DNA from: CAZGRP01 sp964527995
GTDB lineage: Bacteria; Zhuqueibacterota; Zhuqueibacteria; Oceanimicrobiales; CAZGRP01
Assembly (NCBI GenBank): GCA_964527995.1
Contig: CAZGRP010000021.1
Span: forward strand, 1-64,000
Direction of reading: 5' to 3'
Length of the DNA: 64,000 nucleotides
Shown here: one piece after another, positions 17,806 through 28,300 of the stretch
Layout of the letters: each line of letters starts with the position of its first letter
How positions within the stretch are numbered: the stretch's first letter is position 1
The notes under the pieces: generated by a model
The model's database searches: none
What the model saw: only the letters and a program-made list of their open reading frames with translations
Told to the model about the DNA's origin: nothing
Made by a program: the position numbers and the translations under genes

Positions 17806-20465
17806 CAGGAGAGATGGCCGAAAAAGATGGCGTCGGCCAGTACGTGCAACAACGCCCGCAAGAAGGCCCGGAACGTGGGGTCCTCGGTAATCAGGATCAC
17901 CCGGCCCCTGCCGCGGCGCTCCACCATGAGATAGCCGCTTCCGGCCATCTTCTTGAGGTTCTTCTTGGAGAGATACCCCGCAACCTTGGGAGAATCCTCG
18001 AAGTAGCCGACGTTGTGGCCATGGTCGGTCAGCTCAAAAGCGGTCTTACCGCGCACAAGCACCTCGATCTGGGATGGATAGCCGAATCCCAGCGGATGGG
18101 TGTTATCGAGTCGCACCCGCAAGTAGGCCCCGGGCATCTGCTCCCGCCGGCGCTGGCGTTCTTTCTGCTCCCAGGTCAGGCGCTCCTTTCGGCGTCGTTC
18201 CGCTTCGGCTTTCTTCTTTTCTTCCGGGCTCTTGTCCTTCTTGCGTTCCTTTTTCAGACGAATGGTTGTCCACTTCGACATGTCGGCCGTGGCAAAAGCA
18301 GCGCCCCCGGCGATGCCGATGAGCACACCGCCTTCTTCCACCCATGTCTTGAGACGGCCTGCGGTCACGCTGTCCAGGCGGCTCTTGTAGCCGCGACCAT
18401 CGCGGCCGTCGTCGGGTAGTATGAGAACGTTGTAGCGGCTCAAATCGTCCGTTCCAAGATCTTGCACGCGCAGAGCTGCGAATGGGATCTGCCAGTCCTG
18501 ATCGAAGAGGTGCCACAGCGCTCCGTAGGGCGTCGACCAGACCGGCTCTCCGGTCACCACAGCGATTTTCGGCAGGCGCAGAGGACGAATGCGATTTGAT
18601 CCCAAGTCAATCCCCTCTTCCGTGAGACCGGTATCAGCCGAGTAGATGTCCACCCCGAGGCTGTCTGCCAATCCCTGCAGGCGCAGGAGGAGGGCAGATC
18701 GACTCTTCCCGGGCTGAACGGCGGGAACCACCAGGGTTCCCTGCTCGAAGGAACGCCCGTGGAGCTTGAATGGTTTGGTGGCGACGCGGACCTTGTATCC
18801 GTCCCGGAGGAGACGATAGGCCAGGGGTGCTGCGGCATTGTTTCGCCACGGGATCAAGAAGGCAAAGCGGGTGGTGTCTCCCGACACGCTACCATGAACG
18901 ACCACCGGTTCAGAGATCGCCTCTGTAGCGGCTCGAACGACCTTTTCGCTCCAGAACGCCTCTACGCCGAAGGACAGGGGCAGACTCCAGGCGGTGATGT
19001 CGTAGAAAAAGGTATCGGAAACGGCCGGCGACAACTCGAACAGGGCACTGAGCAGATGGTTGGCCGGCTGGGCCGTATCGACCACGTAGGTGCCTGGCTC
19101 GAGGGTGCGGCCCGGCGATTTCTCACCGGTGATCCGGTGCAATGATTCCACCCGAACCGGCCGGGTGATGCGGCGAACCTCGATCCCTTCGGCGAGCAGA
19201 AGATTCACCAGTCGCGCCGCGTTGGCAGGATCCTGGCCGGGGAGCACGAAATACTGCTTAACCGTTCCCTTTCGGCCTCGCTCCAGCGCATCCTCCCAGA
19301 AGCGACGGAAATCTGCCAGCCGCTCGCGCCGGCGCCGAGCGGTCACCGAAAGGGTTGCCATCGAAGTGATGAAATGGTGCCGGGCGCGATCTCGGAGGCT
19401 CAGATAGGTGCCATCGTCCCGCCGGATCCGCAGGCCTGCCGCTCCACCGCCGGCCTGTTCGTAGGTCATGCCGATGGCGCCATTCAACGATGGCCATGAG
19501 TCACCGTATCCAGGATAAAAAAGGTCAAAGTCCTCCTGCGTGTAGTAGCTCCAGCCAAATCGGTCGAAGGCTGCTGCATTGGCTCGCCCATAGATCTCGT
19601 CCCACTGCGACACGGTCGGAGAAAGGTGGGGATTGAGGGGGCGCGTCGCTGGAAAGAAAAAGTAGGTGCTGCGCGGGCTCATTTCGTGGTAATCGACATG
19701 GACCTGGGGCATCCACTTCCGGTAGACCGCGATGCGTGCTTTGGTTTCCTTCTGGGTGAGCCAGGCCCAGTCGCGATTAAGATCGAAGAAGTAGTGGTTC
19801 GTGCGCCCGCCCGGCCACGGCTCGCGATGCTCGATGCTCTGCGGATCGGGGTTGGGCCGTACTCCCAGGCGGCCGAGATACCAGTTCACGTAGCGATCAC
19901 GGCCATCGGGATTCAACAACGGATCGATCACCACGACCAGACTGTCGAGGATCGTGCGCGTGGTGTCATCGAGGCCCGCGGCAAGCTGATAGACTACCTG
20001 CATGGCCGCTTCCGAGGACGACGACTCGTTTCCGTGCACGCCGTAGCTCAGCCAGGCGATGGCAGGTGTAGAGCGCAGGATCCGATCCACCTCGGGGCCG
20101 TCTGGCAGCACGCGTGGGTCCGCCAGCTTCTGAATATCGGTCCGGATGGCATCCAGACGGCGCCGATTTGCCGGAGAGGTGATCGTCAAAATGAACAGTG
20201 GCCGACCTTCGTAGGTCGTCCCATACTGCAGCATCTCTACACGATCGCTGCTTTTGGCCACTTTTTCGAGGTACTCCACAATACGATAGTGTGGCGTGAA
20301 TTTTTCCCCAATGGCGTACCCAAGTACCGATTCGGGCGTCGGAACTCCAGCGTCATACCTTCCACCTGGGAAAAAAGGCTGCTGGGCCCCCGATTGCTCC
20401 GCTGCCGGAAGAGTCACCATGGACACCACAAGCGCAAACGCAGCCAGAACCAGAATCTGCTTCAT
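17805..20465 (-). CDS. Secreted M14-family zinc carboxypeptidase
   Basis: 886 residues with a signal peptide (1-22). The catalytic M14 domain is N-terminal (about 45-340). Zinc ligands His144 and Glu147 lie in 'GVHGNESSSSEA', the Arg/Asn region is 'NPDGRDRY', and the third-ligand region is 'PQVHVDYHEMS' (256-260). A long C-terminal half (about 390-886) includes a Lys/Glu-rich insert near 735-775 and resembles a GATase-like accessory domain. Such large M14 proteins are common in FCB bacteria and probably degrade extracellular peptides. GAGGTGAGG precedes the ATG. It is cotranscribed with the 5'-nucleotidase gene 75 bases upstream and the DUF456 gene. Confidence 0.88.
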   Translation of the reverse strand: MKQILVLAAFALVVSMVTLPAAEQSGAQQPFFPGGRYDAGVPTPESVLGYAIGEKFTPHYRIVEYLEKVAKSSDRVEMLQYGTTYEGRPLFILTITSPANRRRLDAIRTDIQKLADPRVLPDGPEVDRILRSTPAIAWLSYGVHGNESSSSEAAMQVVYQLAAGLDDTTRTILDSLVVVIDPLLNPDGRDRYVNWYLGRLGVRPNPDPQSIEHREPWPGGRTNHYFFDLNRDWAWLTQKETKARIAVYRKWMPQVHVDYHEMSPRSTYFFFPATRPLNPHLSPTVSQWDEIYGRANAAAFDRFGWSYYTQEDFDLFYPGYGDSWPSLNGAIGMTYEQAGGGAAGLRIRRDDGTYLSLRDRARHHFITSMATLSVTARRRRERLADFRRFWEDALERGRKGTVKQYFVLPGQDPANAARLVNLLLAEGIEVRRITRPVRVESLHRITGEKSPGRTLEPGTYVVDTAQPANHLLSALFELSPAVSDTFFYDITAWSLPLSFGVEAFWSEKVVRAATEAISEPVVVHGSVSGDTTRFAFLIPWRNNAAAPLAYRLLRDGYKVRVATKPFKLHGRSFEQGTLVVPAVQPGKSRSALLLRLQGLADSLGVDIYSADTGLTEEGIDLGSNRIRPLRLPKIAVVTGEPVWSTPYGALWHLFDQDWQIPFAALRVQDLGTDDLSRYNVLILPDDGRDGRGYKSRLDSVTAGRLKTWVEEGGVLIGIAGGAAFATADMSKWTTIRLKKERKKDKSPEEKKKAEAERRRKERLTWEQKERQRRREQMPGAYLRVRLDNTHPLGFGYPSQIEVLVRGKTAFELTDHGHNVGYFEDSPKVAGYLSKKNLKKMAGSGYLMVERRGRGRVILITEDPTFRAFLRALLHVLADAIFFGHLS

Positions 20466-20540
20466 GCCTCACCTCTGGATTGCGGTTTGAGAGGGGTGGA
20501 TTCAGATAATCTTTGTTCATCGGGGAGAGTGTGGCCAAGC

Positions 20541-22064
20541 CTAATCGCGGGAGGCGGGCACGCGGCTCACTCGACCCTCGACACGGGAATGGATGACACC
20601 TTGACTCTGGACCGCTTCGATGAAAACCTGACGGTCCAACTTGGGATAGATACGTACAGGGCGATCGCCCCGGGAGATGCCGAAGAATGTCTCAAAGTGG
20701 CTCAAGACGTAGTTGTTGGTGGCAATTCGGTACCTCTTGGTTGGATCGATGGGCCGGCCATTTATGGACGCGTCGACCAGCCGGCGGCCCTCGGGAAGAG
20801 AGGGGTCGTAGCGATACCGCACACCCGAGACTTGCAAGAACTCTTTCGGACTGCTGACCTGCTTCTCAAGAATTTGCCGGAGCTCTTCTCCAGTCACTGC
20901 AAAGGCCACGAAATAGTTGGAGAATGGATTCATCTCCCACAAGTCCCGGACGCGGATCGGACCGGCCGGCATGTCTTTTCGAATACCGCCGCTGTTCTGA
21001 AAGGCGACATCCGCGCCGGTGTAATTCCTGATCACGTCGGCCTGCCAATTGCCGATGTTGCTCTCGCCCCTGAATCTGCGCACCCAGGGTTGAGCAAGCC
21101 GACCGACGACGCGGTCCAGCTCCTTGCGCCCCGCGGCTTCCATGGAGTCGACCACTGCCCGCACGCGACGATCGGGCGTGATGCGATCCACGTACGTCGG
21201 CAGCAGTTGGCCTTCGTAGCGTACCACCCGTCCAGCCTGGCGATCCACCCACAGATCGAGCACCCCCAGATAGCGGCCTCGAGACCCGGCTTGTGCAATG
21301 ACCACTCCGTTGATCTGCCGCGGTTTGAGAAGAGCTGTGTGGCTGTGGCCGCCGATGATGACGTCGATATCGGGCACGCGCACCGCAAGCAAACTGTCGG
21401 CCCGAAAACCGATGTGGCTGAGCACCACGAACAGGTCGAACCGACCCCGGAGTCTGTCCAAATAACGACGCACCGTCTCCTCAACGCTCTCTACGCGCAG
21501 ACCGCGAACATTGTATGGAAGTGTCAGCCTTACCAGATCTTCGCTGATCACGCCGACGACGGCAACCCTCACGCCACCCACTTCGCGAATGACAAAGGGT
21601 CGAGCAAATGGCCTGGAAGTAGAGGGGTCGACCAGATTTGCGCACAGTACTGGAAAGGTGGCCTCAGCAAGACGCTGTTGCAGATTGCGGCGGCCATAAT
21701 CGAATTCATGATTGCCGATCTCGAATGCGTCAGGCCGCAGCAGATTCAGCAGGAGGATCTGCGAGCTACCTTTCGTGAGTGTGCTAATCGGATCACCCTG
21801 AAAGTCGTCTCCTGCATGGAGCGACAGGGTGTGAGGGCGGACGGTCCTCATGGAATCGAGGTAGGCCTTGAAAACAGCAGCGCCACCGACCCACGGCGAG
21901 GTGCTGTCGTAGCCCACCAGGCGCAAAGGCAGATCCTGCGCATGAAAATCGTTCCAATGCAGTAGCGTGATCGCGTCTTGAGCAAAAGCAGGCGCCCGCA
22001 GGAGCAACCCCAGGACCAAGACATACCACGCTGCCCAGCGATGCAGCCGACGTCGGAGGTTCAT
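20541..22064 (-). CDS. Exported 5'-nucleotidase/UshA-type metallophosphoesterase
   Basis: 507 residues: a signal peptide (to about 28), then a calcineurin-like phosphoesterase domain with all metal motifs ('LLHWNDFHAQ', 'GDDFQGDP', 'GNHEFDYG', 'GGHSHTALL'). A 5'-nucleotidase C-terminal domain follows (about 320-490, with 'FQNSGGIRKDMPAG' and 'NPFSNYFVAF'). It would dephosphorylate extracellular or periplasmic nucleotides to nucleosides. The ATG is coupled to the lipoprotein stop (TGATG) with no good ribosome-binding site of its own. Together with the M14 gene it suggests a nutrient-scavenging unit. Confidence 0.9.
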   Translation of the reverse strand: MNLRRRLHRWAAWYVLVLGLLLRAPAFAQDAITLLHWNDFHAQDLPLRLVGYDSTSPWVGGAAVFKAYLDSMRTVRPHTLSLHAGDDFQGDPISTLTKGSSQILLLNLLRPDAFEIGNHEFDYGRRNLQQRLAEATFPVLCANLVDPSTSRPFARPFVIREVGGVRVAVVGVISEDLVRLTLPYNVRGLRVESVEETVRRYLDRLRGRFDLFVVLSHIGFRADSLLAVRVPDIDVIIGGHSHTALLKPRQINGVVIAQAGSRGRYLGVLDLWVDRQAGRVVRYEGQLLPTYVDRITPDRRVRAVVDSMEAAGRKELDRVVGRLAQPWVRRFRGESNIGNWQADVIRNYTGADVAFQNSGGIRKDMPAGPIRVRDLWEMNPFSNYFVAFAVTGEELRQILEKQVSSPKEFLQVSGVRYRYDPSLPEGRRLVDASINGRPIDPTKRYRIATNNYVLSHFETFFGISRGDRPVRIYPKLDRQVFIEAVQSQGVIHSRVEGRVSRVPASRD

Positions 22065-22909
22065 CAGGCGATATTCGGGTTACTGGGTAAGAGGAAAAGA
22101 ATGAGTGTCAGAATCGCCCCCGCCAGGACCAACACCGCCAATTCTGTTGACCGCACCACCGTGCTCGCTTCCAGCCCGCGGAAAACGCGGGTTCGCGTCA
22201 GCAAAGCGACAATTCCCCAAAAAAGTACGAGCACCAGTGACTTGGTGTCGGCAGGGTTCGATCCCACCGGAAATCCAGACCAGAGGCGGGCATCCACATA
22301 CCACGAGAACAGCATCTGCAGAACCACTCCCCCCACCGCATAAAGCACCGCGGCAAGCCCGACGAGAAAAGGAATCTTGGTCGAGAGGTTGGTGCGCCCC
22401 TTCACCACCAGGTAGGCGAGTATGGCGGCGACAAGCGTGAGGGCAAGTGCAGAATAGAGAAGCAGACTGTGGCTTACCCGGACCCAGTCGGGCGCCACGC
22501 CCTGGAAGCGCACCACATAGAGGCGTTCAGGAGCGTTGCTCGGCAATCTGATTTTCGAACCTGCTGCGGTTCGAAGCTCGATGTAGTAGCGGACGGCCGT
22601 GCCACGGGGCTGAGGCGGAATCTCGGCCTCGTAGATCGACTCTTCACCCACCTGCTTCATGGCGACCCCCGTCCAGTCCGGGCCGATGCGGTAGTAGAGC
22701 ACCACAGTTTGCTGTTCAGCCGGTGCCGTCGACTTCACGTTCACGCGAATGACAGCATTGCGCCCGTCCGTCACCGTGCCAGGGGGAATGTGCTCCACGC
22801 TGGTAACGATCTTCTCTTCGATTTGCCGTTTGCCTTCCTGGCGGCAGCCGGTGAGCAACAGGAGACCGGCTGCTATGGCCATCCAAGCAGTGCCCCGAAA
22901 TACTCGCAT
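22064..22909 (-). CDS. Lipoprotein with C-terminal membrane helices, function unknown
   Basis: 281 residues from the ATG at 22909. The N-terminus is a lipoprotein signal ('IAAGLLLLTGC', lipidated Cys about 22). A beta-rich extracytoplasmic domain of about 110 residues follows ('VTDGRNAVIRVNV', 'VVLYYRIGPDW', 'EAEIPPQPRGTAVRYYIEL'), resembling Ig-like or bacterial cohesion-type folds. Four hydrophobic helices (about 150-275) make up the C-terminal half. A lipid anchor plus four helices is unusual. AAGGAAAAGG precedes the start. First gene of the run ending in DUF456. I do not recognise the family. Confidence 0.7.
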   Translation of the reverse strand: MRVFRGTAWMAIAAGLLLLTGCRQEGKRQIEEKIVTSVEHIPPGTVTDGRNAVIRVNVKSTAPAEQQTVVLYYRIGPDWTGVAMKQVGEESIYEAEIPPQPRGTAVRYYIELRTAAGSKIRLPSNAPERLYVVRFQGVAPDWVRVSHSLLLYSALALTLVAAILAYLVVKGRTNLSTKIPFLVGLAAVLYAVGGVVLQMLFSWYVDARLWSGFPVGSNPADTKSLVLVLFWGIVALLTRTRVFRGLEASTVVRSTELAVLVLAGAILTLILFLLPSNPNIA

Positions 22910-23001
22910 TACCTTTTCCTTCCCTTGACAGTTCAACCGCGGCGCAAAGAACCACGTTGATGTGAGTTCGTAACTCGCAAGCCAACGATTGCATTCTCAA
23001 A

Positions 23002-23030
23002 TAGATAACAAAATCCGGGCTGATAGTCAA
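23002..23030 (-). promoter_or_regulatory. Sigma-70-type promoter for lipoprotein-nucleotidase-M14-DUF456 operon
   Basis: Minus strand: TTGACT (23030-23025), 17 bases, TATCTA (23007-23002). It lies about 95 bases before the lipoprotein ATG and just downstream of the surA-operon terminator, as expected for a new transcription unit. Confidence 0.65.
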
Positions 23031-23042
23031 GAGCATTCCCAG

Positions 23043-23076
23043 AGAAAAAGAAAAGCCGACCCGGTGGATCGGCTTT
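23043..23076 (-). terminator. Intrinsic terminator after the surA-type gene
   Basis: Minus strand: AAAGCCGATCC / GGGTCGGCTTT hairpin (23076-23052) with a three-base loop and one mismatch, followed by a T-rich tail (TTCTTTTTCTCT). It lies about 30 bases after the stop at 23106 and closes the long rpmH-to-surA run. Confidence 0.8.
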
Positions 23077-23105
23077 GCACACGGCCAGGGTGGTGCTGTG
23101 GCGAC

Positions 23106-24413
23106 TCATGATTCGCTCTTGATCTCGATGTAGACGTCTTTTTTCAGATCGTTGACCCAGGCCTCAAACTCCTTTCTTCTCTTGGCATCCAAGGCCCATT
23201 GCTCGATTTGTTCCCAGTCTTGCTGCAGCGATAGGGGCCGCGAGGGACGCCGATCCTCCAGCAACACCAGGTGCAGTCCAAAGCGAGTCTTGATCGGATC
23301 GGAAATCTCTCCAACCTTGAGGGTCGCGGCAACTTTGCGAAAGGCTTCCAGCTGAAACTCGTTGACCTTGAACCAGCCAAGGTCACCACCTTTGTCCGCT
23401 GAATTGGGATCTTCAGAGTATTTTCGTGCCGCCTCAGCGAAGGTCAATTCTCCCGCTTCGATCTTTTTCTTGATTTCTATCAGCCGCTGTGCTGTCCTTT
23501 TTTCGTCTTCGGGTGTCGTTTGGAGGCGAATCAGGATGTGACGCACGCGGATCTTCTCACCACGACGCTCAAGGAGTTGGATGACGTGAAAACCGAACTG
23601 GCTGTGAACCACATCTGAAAGCTCGCCTGGTTTGAGTGCAAACGCAGCCTCTTCGAACGCCGGCACAAAATCTCCGCGCTTGGCAAATCCCATGTCGCCG
23701 CCCCGCTGAGCCGAACCCGGATCCTCCGAGTACTTTCGCGCCAGTTCGGCGAAGTCTGCGCCTGCCAGCAACAGTGCCCGGATACTATCGATACGAGCCC
23801 GGGCTCTGGCTTCCGCGTCTTTGCTCGGTTTGGGCTGAAGGAGAATATGTCGCAGCTTCACCTCTTCGGGAAGAGGGGGCAGACTGTCCTTGTGCGTGGC
23901 GTAGAATTCTTCCACCTCGCGTCGAGACACCGTAATCTGGCGCATCTTCTTCGCCTGAAGCGCCTCGACCAGCAGTCGTTCCCGCACCTCTTCGCGGAAT
24001 TCCTTGCGGATCTGCCGGAGCGGCATTCCGTAGAATTCCTCCACCTTCTTCTCTGAGCCAAGCTGATCGATCAGCCGCTTCAGTTGCTGTTCAAGGACAG
24101 AATCGACCTGACGATCATCCACGACTACGCTGTCCAACAGCGCCTTGGTATAGAGAACTTTTTGATCAATCAGGTTCTCAAGGGTTTTCTTGCGCACTTC
24201 CTCGAACTTCGCCGGATCCTTGCGTGGGTCGATGTTCATTTGGAAGGCGAATGTGTAGGCGAAGTTCAGCAGCTCCGATTGGAGAATGATCTGATCATCC
24301 ACCACAGCGACGATGCGATCGAGAACTTCACCGTTCTGAGCGAAGACAGAACCCGCCAGCAAGGTAATGAGAAGAAACCCCCGTCGCATCGCGCGAGAAA
24401 GATCGTTCATCAT
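23106..24413 (-). CDS. SurA-type periplasmic chaperone/peptidyl-prolyl isomerase
   Basis: 435 residues: a signal peptide (about 9-25), the SurA N-terminal helical chaperone domain (about 27-175, beginning 'LDRIVAVVDDQIILQSEL'), and two parvulin-type PPIase domains (about 183-285 and 287-395). Each PPIase domain has the 'RHILL/RHILI ... FAELARKYSEDPGS ... FGFHVIQL' pattern. SurA carries unfolded outer-membrane proteins across the periplasm to the BAM complex. The ATG overlaps the previous parvulin gene by 4 bases. The neighbour is another parvulin, so two folding factors are made together. Gene name surA is likely but not proven. Confidence 0.85.
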   Translation of the reverse strand: MMNDLSRAMRRGFLLITLLAGSVFAQNGEVLDRIVAVVDDQIILQSELLNFAYTFAFQMNIDPRKDPAKFEEVRKKTLENLIDQKVLYTKALLDSVVVDDRQVDSVLEQQLKRLIDQLGSEKKVEEFYGMPLRQIRKEFREEVRERLLVEALQAKKMRQITVSRREVEEFYATHKDSLPPLPEEVKLRHILLQPKPSKDAEARARARIDSIRALLLAGADFAELARKYSEDPGSAQRGGDMGFAKRGDFVPAFEEAAFALKPGELSDVVHSQFGFHVIQLLERRGEKIRVRHILIRLQTTPEDEKRTAQRLIEIKKKIEAGELTFAEAARKYSEDPNSADKGGDLGWFKVNEFQLEAFRKVAATLKVGEISDPIKTRFGLHLVLLEDRRPSRPLSLQQDWEQIEQWALDAKRRKEFEAWVNDLKKDVYIEIKSES

Positions 24414-25345
24414 GGTCGTACACCTCGATTCTGCGAACCTGGCGTCGGATTGCTGCTGTCTGCGGCCGCCTGCAGCACCTGATCAAGAACTTGATAGTCG
24501 GTCGTGATCTCTGTCTGATTCCGGAGGCGGGCGAGAAGTTGGTGGAAGCGCTGCTGCCGCTTCTGGGCCGTGAGTTTGATGGTAATTTCCTCGCGAACCT
24601 CGTCCAGGGTTTTCACTGAACCTTTGGGTTGTTTGTCCACCACCTTGAAAATATGGTAACCGAATTCACTGTGGATCGGCGGGATGACAGCGCCCTTTCG
24701 CGCCCGGAACACCTTCTTGCTGGCCTGCGAAATCAGTTCATCCGGCGAAACATAGCCGAGATCCCACGGCCGATTTCCACCGTCCGCAGCGGTTTTCTCT
24801 TCAGCGATCGCCTCGAACTTTTCTCCGCCGCGCAGTCGTCGCATAATCTCTTTTGCCTGTTCCAAGGTTGGCGTGAGGATATGATACAGGCGGACCTCGG
24901 CACTCTCACGGGTAAAGTCTGATTGGTTTTGTTCGTAATAGGTGCGGATGTCTTCTTCGGTCACGAGCCTTCGTTTGTCGAGCTCTTGTTCTAGAAGCTT
25001 GCTCACCAGCAGCTCCCGTTCCATCTTGCGCAGCGCCCACTGCAGTTCGACCTTGCGATCGAGCCCACGTCTTCTTGCTTCTTGTAAGAGGAGCTCCGAA
25101 TTGATCCAGCGTTGCACGTACTCCTGGATCTGTTCCTTGCCGATCAGCCCCTTCATCTCCTGTGGGATTTCGGCAATGAGCTCGTCGGCGGTCAGCTTAT
25201 CCTTGCCGACCGTAGCGATCGCAGGCGATTCTTGCTTCCCATCGCCACAGCCAAAGAGCACAATAGAAGCCGCAACAAGCGCATAAAAAACAACAACTTG
25301 GCTCGCTCTTTGTGGGCGTCGAATCCTGTTGAAGTCAACCACCAC
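24410..25345 (-). CDS. PpiC-type (parvulin) isomerase lipoprotein
   Basis: 311 residues with GTG start (GAAAGG 3-4 bases upstream). A lipoprotein signal 'ALVAASIVLFGCG' puts the lipidated Cys near residue 33. A SurA/PrsA-like helical N-domain follows (about 45-145), then one parvulin domain (about 150-255: 'LYHILTPTLEQAKEIM', 'FGYHIFKVVDK'). The layout resembles PrsA-like foldases held at the membrane. It starts 11 bases after mfd and overlaps the SurA-type gene by 4. Probably envelope protein folding; clients unknown. Confidence 0.85.
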   Translation of the reverse strand: MVVDFNRIRRPQRASQVVVFYALVAASIVLFGCGDGKQESPAIATVGKDKLTADELIAEIPQEMKGLIGKEQIQEYVQRWINSELLLQEARRRGLDRKVELQWALRKMERELLVSKLLEQELDKRRLVTEEDIRTYYEQNQSDFTRESAEVRLYHILTPTLEQAKEIMRRLRGGEKFEAIAEEKTAADGGNRPWDLGYVSPDELISQASKKVFRARKGAVIPPIHSEFGYHIFKVVDKQPKGSVKTLDEVREEITIKLTAQKRQQRFHQLLARLRNQTEITTDYQVLDQVLQAAADSSNPTPGSQNRGVRP

Positions 25346-25356
25346 GGGCCTTTCTC

Positions 25357-28300
25357 TTAGACACTTTCAACCACTCGAAGATCGGCTGAGGTTCGCACGG
25401 GACGGTCGCCGGCAAGCTCCCTCAAAAAGTTGATGGCGTAGGCATAAGGCGCCTCTTCCGGCAGCTCCACGCGGAATCCTAGTCCGTGATCCTGCACAAA
25501 TTCAAAGGGACCCGGCGCGCGCTGCACGATTGAACCCAGCCATTCTTTTGAAAGTTCCTCGCCATCGGCGTACACATCGGCGGCAAAATAGGCCACCATT
25601 TCTCGCTCCCCGATTCGCATCCGTTCCAGCCCAAGCTGCCCTGCCAGCAGCTTGAACGATACGAAGAAAAGGAGGTGCTCTGCCGGAGCAGGAAGGCGGC
25701 CGAAACGATCGCGAAGCTCCTCCCGAATCGAATGGATGGTCTCAAGGGAGTTCGCCTCGACCAGCCGGCGATAGAGGTTCACCCTTTCCGAACCAATGGA
25801 CACATAATCCTGCGGCAGGTAAGCGTCTTCGTCAAAATCCACCTTCGTCTCGATAAACTTGTGCAAAGGAGGCCGTTCTTCCGGTTCCTCCTCACGCTTC
25901 AGCTCGCTCACCGCTTCATCCAGGATCCGACAGTAAAGATCGAAGCCGAGGGCGTCGATAAAGCCACTCTGCTCTGCCCCCAAGAGGTTCCCCGCCCCGC
26001 GAATCTCCAGATCCCTCATGGCGATCTGGAAGCCGGACCCGAGCTCGGTAAACTCCTCGATCGTCTGCAGCCGCTTGACGGCCTGCGGTGTCAGCATCTC
26101 AATGGGCGGAATCAACAGGTAGCAGTAGGCCTTCTGGTCCGATCGCCCGACTCGGCCACGAAGCTGATAAAGCTGGGCAAGTCCGAACTTGTCGGCCCGA
26201 TTGATCAGAATGGTGTTCACATTGGGGATATCGAGCCCGGATTCAATGATCATCGTCGAAACCAAAACCTGGTACTTCTGATCGATAAAATCGAGCATGA
26301 TGTGCTCCAGCTCCCGTTCGGTCATCTGACCGTGGGCGACAGCGAAAGAGACCTCAGGCAGGAGCGACTCGAGCATCCCCGCGACTTTGTCAATCGACTT
26401 CACACGATTATGTACAAAATAGACCTGCCCGCCACGCTCGACCTCTCGCAGGATCGCTTGACGAATGAAATCCCGGTTGAAGGGCATCACTTCAGTGACG
26501 ATTGGCAACCGATTCCGCGGCGGCGTGTGGATATTGGACATATCGCGAGCGCCCATGAGCGACATGTGCAGCGTCCGCGGGATCGGTGTGGCCGTCAGCG
26601 TGAGAACATCCACGGTGGCACGAAGAGTTTTGAGCCGTTCTTTGTGGCGCACACCGAACCGCTGCTCCTCGTCGATGATGAGCAAACCCAGATTGCGGAA
26701 TACGACATCCTTCGACAGCAGCCGATGCGTGCCGATCACGATGTCCACTGTACCTTTTCGCAGCCCTTCGACGACTTGTTTCTGCTCAGCGCTGGTGCGG
26801 AACCGAGACAACATCTCGACTTTCACCGGGAACTGCGCAAGTCGCTGGCAAAAGTTGCGGTAGTGTTGCTGGGCGAGCACGGTAGTCGGCACGAGCATGG
26901 CCACCTGTTTGCCGTCCATCACCGCTTTGAACGCCGCCCGAATGGCGACCTCGGTCTTACCATAGCCGACATCCCCACATACCAGCCGATCCATCGGCTT
27001 CGGGCTCTCCATGTCCCTCTTGACTTCCAGAATCGCGCGCAACTGATCCGGAGTCTCTTCGTGAACGAAGGAAGCCTCCAGCTCCCGCTGCCAGGGCGTG
27101 TCACTGGAGAAGGCATGCCCCTGCATGGCCTTGCGGGCAGCGTACAATTCGATCAGTTCCTTGGCAATATCCTGGACACGCTTCTTGGTACGCTTCTTTA
27201 GCCGGTCCCATTCTGGTGAGCCGAGTTTGCTGAGCTGGGGAACCATCCCCTCACGCGAGCTGTACTTCTGCACCCGGTCCATCCGGTCCAGGGGAACGTA
27301 GACCCTGTCTCCGCCGCGGTATTCGATCTGCAAGCACTCTCGCTCGTGCCCGTAGACCGTAATCTTCTCTAATCCACGATAAACGCCAATTCCGTGGTCG
27401 ACGTGGACCACGAAGTCTCCGACATTCAGGCTCCGTAGCTGCCGAAGAGACAATCCCTGACGGAAACGCCGAGGCAATCGCAGGCGACGGATACGGCCAT
27501 AGAACTCGTGATCGGTGTAGACGACAAGACGAACTTCAGGCAAGACGAAGCCACCGTGCAGGGCACAGACACCAACGTGAAGGTGCGGCGACTCGATACC
27601 TTCGTCTGCGAAAATCTCGGACATTCGGTGGGCATGTCCCTGCGTTTCGCAAAGGAAAAAGATATCCATCCGGCGCGACTCGGGAGGGTTGATCGTTAGT
27701 TCCTCAACCCGATGCCGGAGCATTTTCAGGCTTCCGCGAAAGGCCTCTTGTTCTCTGCTGCCAAAATCGAGCAGTTCCTTCTCATCTACGCGGAATGCAT
27801 AGCTCCAGACGGACCGGTGGAGTTTCGCGGCGGTTTCAAACTGTTGCCACCGGAGGCCACGAATCTCGCGCTCCTCCTCCTGGTAGCCGTGCCACTCTTC
27901 GGCATTCCAGCCTCGCGAGGATGCGGAAGCTCCGTGCGGCGCAAACTTGGCGCGGATGAGATCAGGGTGGTGCAGAAAGATGACGGCGTCTTCCCGCAGG
28001 TAGTCTAGCAGGAATCCCTGAGACGACAGCGCTGGGATTTCCTCCTGCCCGTCCATGTTCTGTGGATAGACGACAACTTGGTCGATGGGCGCGCGCGAGC
28101 GCTGCGTCACGGGATCGAACTCTCGGATCGACTCAACTCTGTCCCCAAAGAATTCCACACGGACGGGACACTCACGCGAGAACGGAAAGAAATCGAGCAG
28201 CCCCCCTCGCACGCTCATTTCCCCAGGAAAATCAACCATTTGCTCGCGGGTAAAGCCCATATCGATCAAGCGCGTAACGGCCGATTCGAAGTCAATCTCT

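Noticed and set aside
25675..27201. A 508-codon plus-strand open frame opposite mfd
   Set aside because: Mfd is certain on the other strand; the antisense protein has no recognisable domain.
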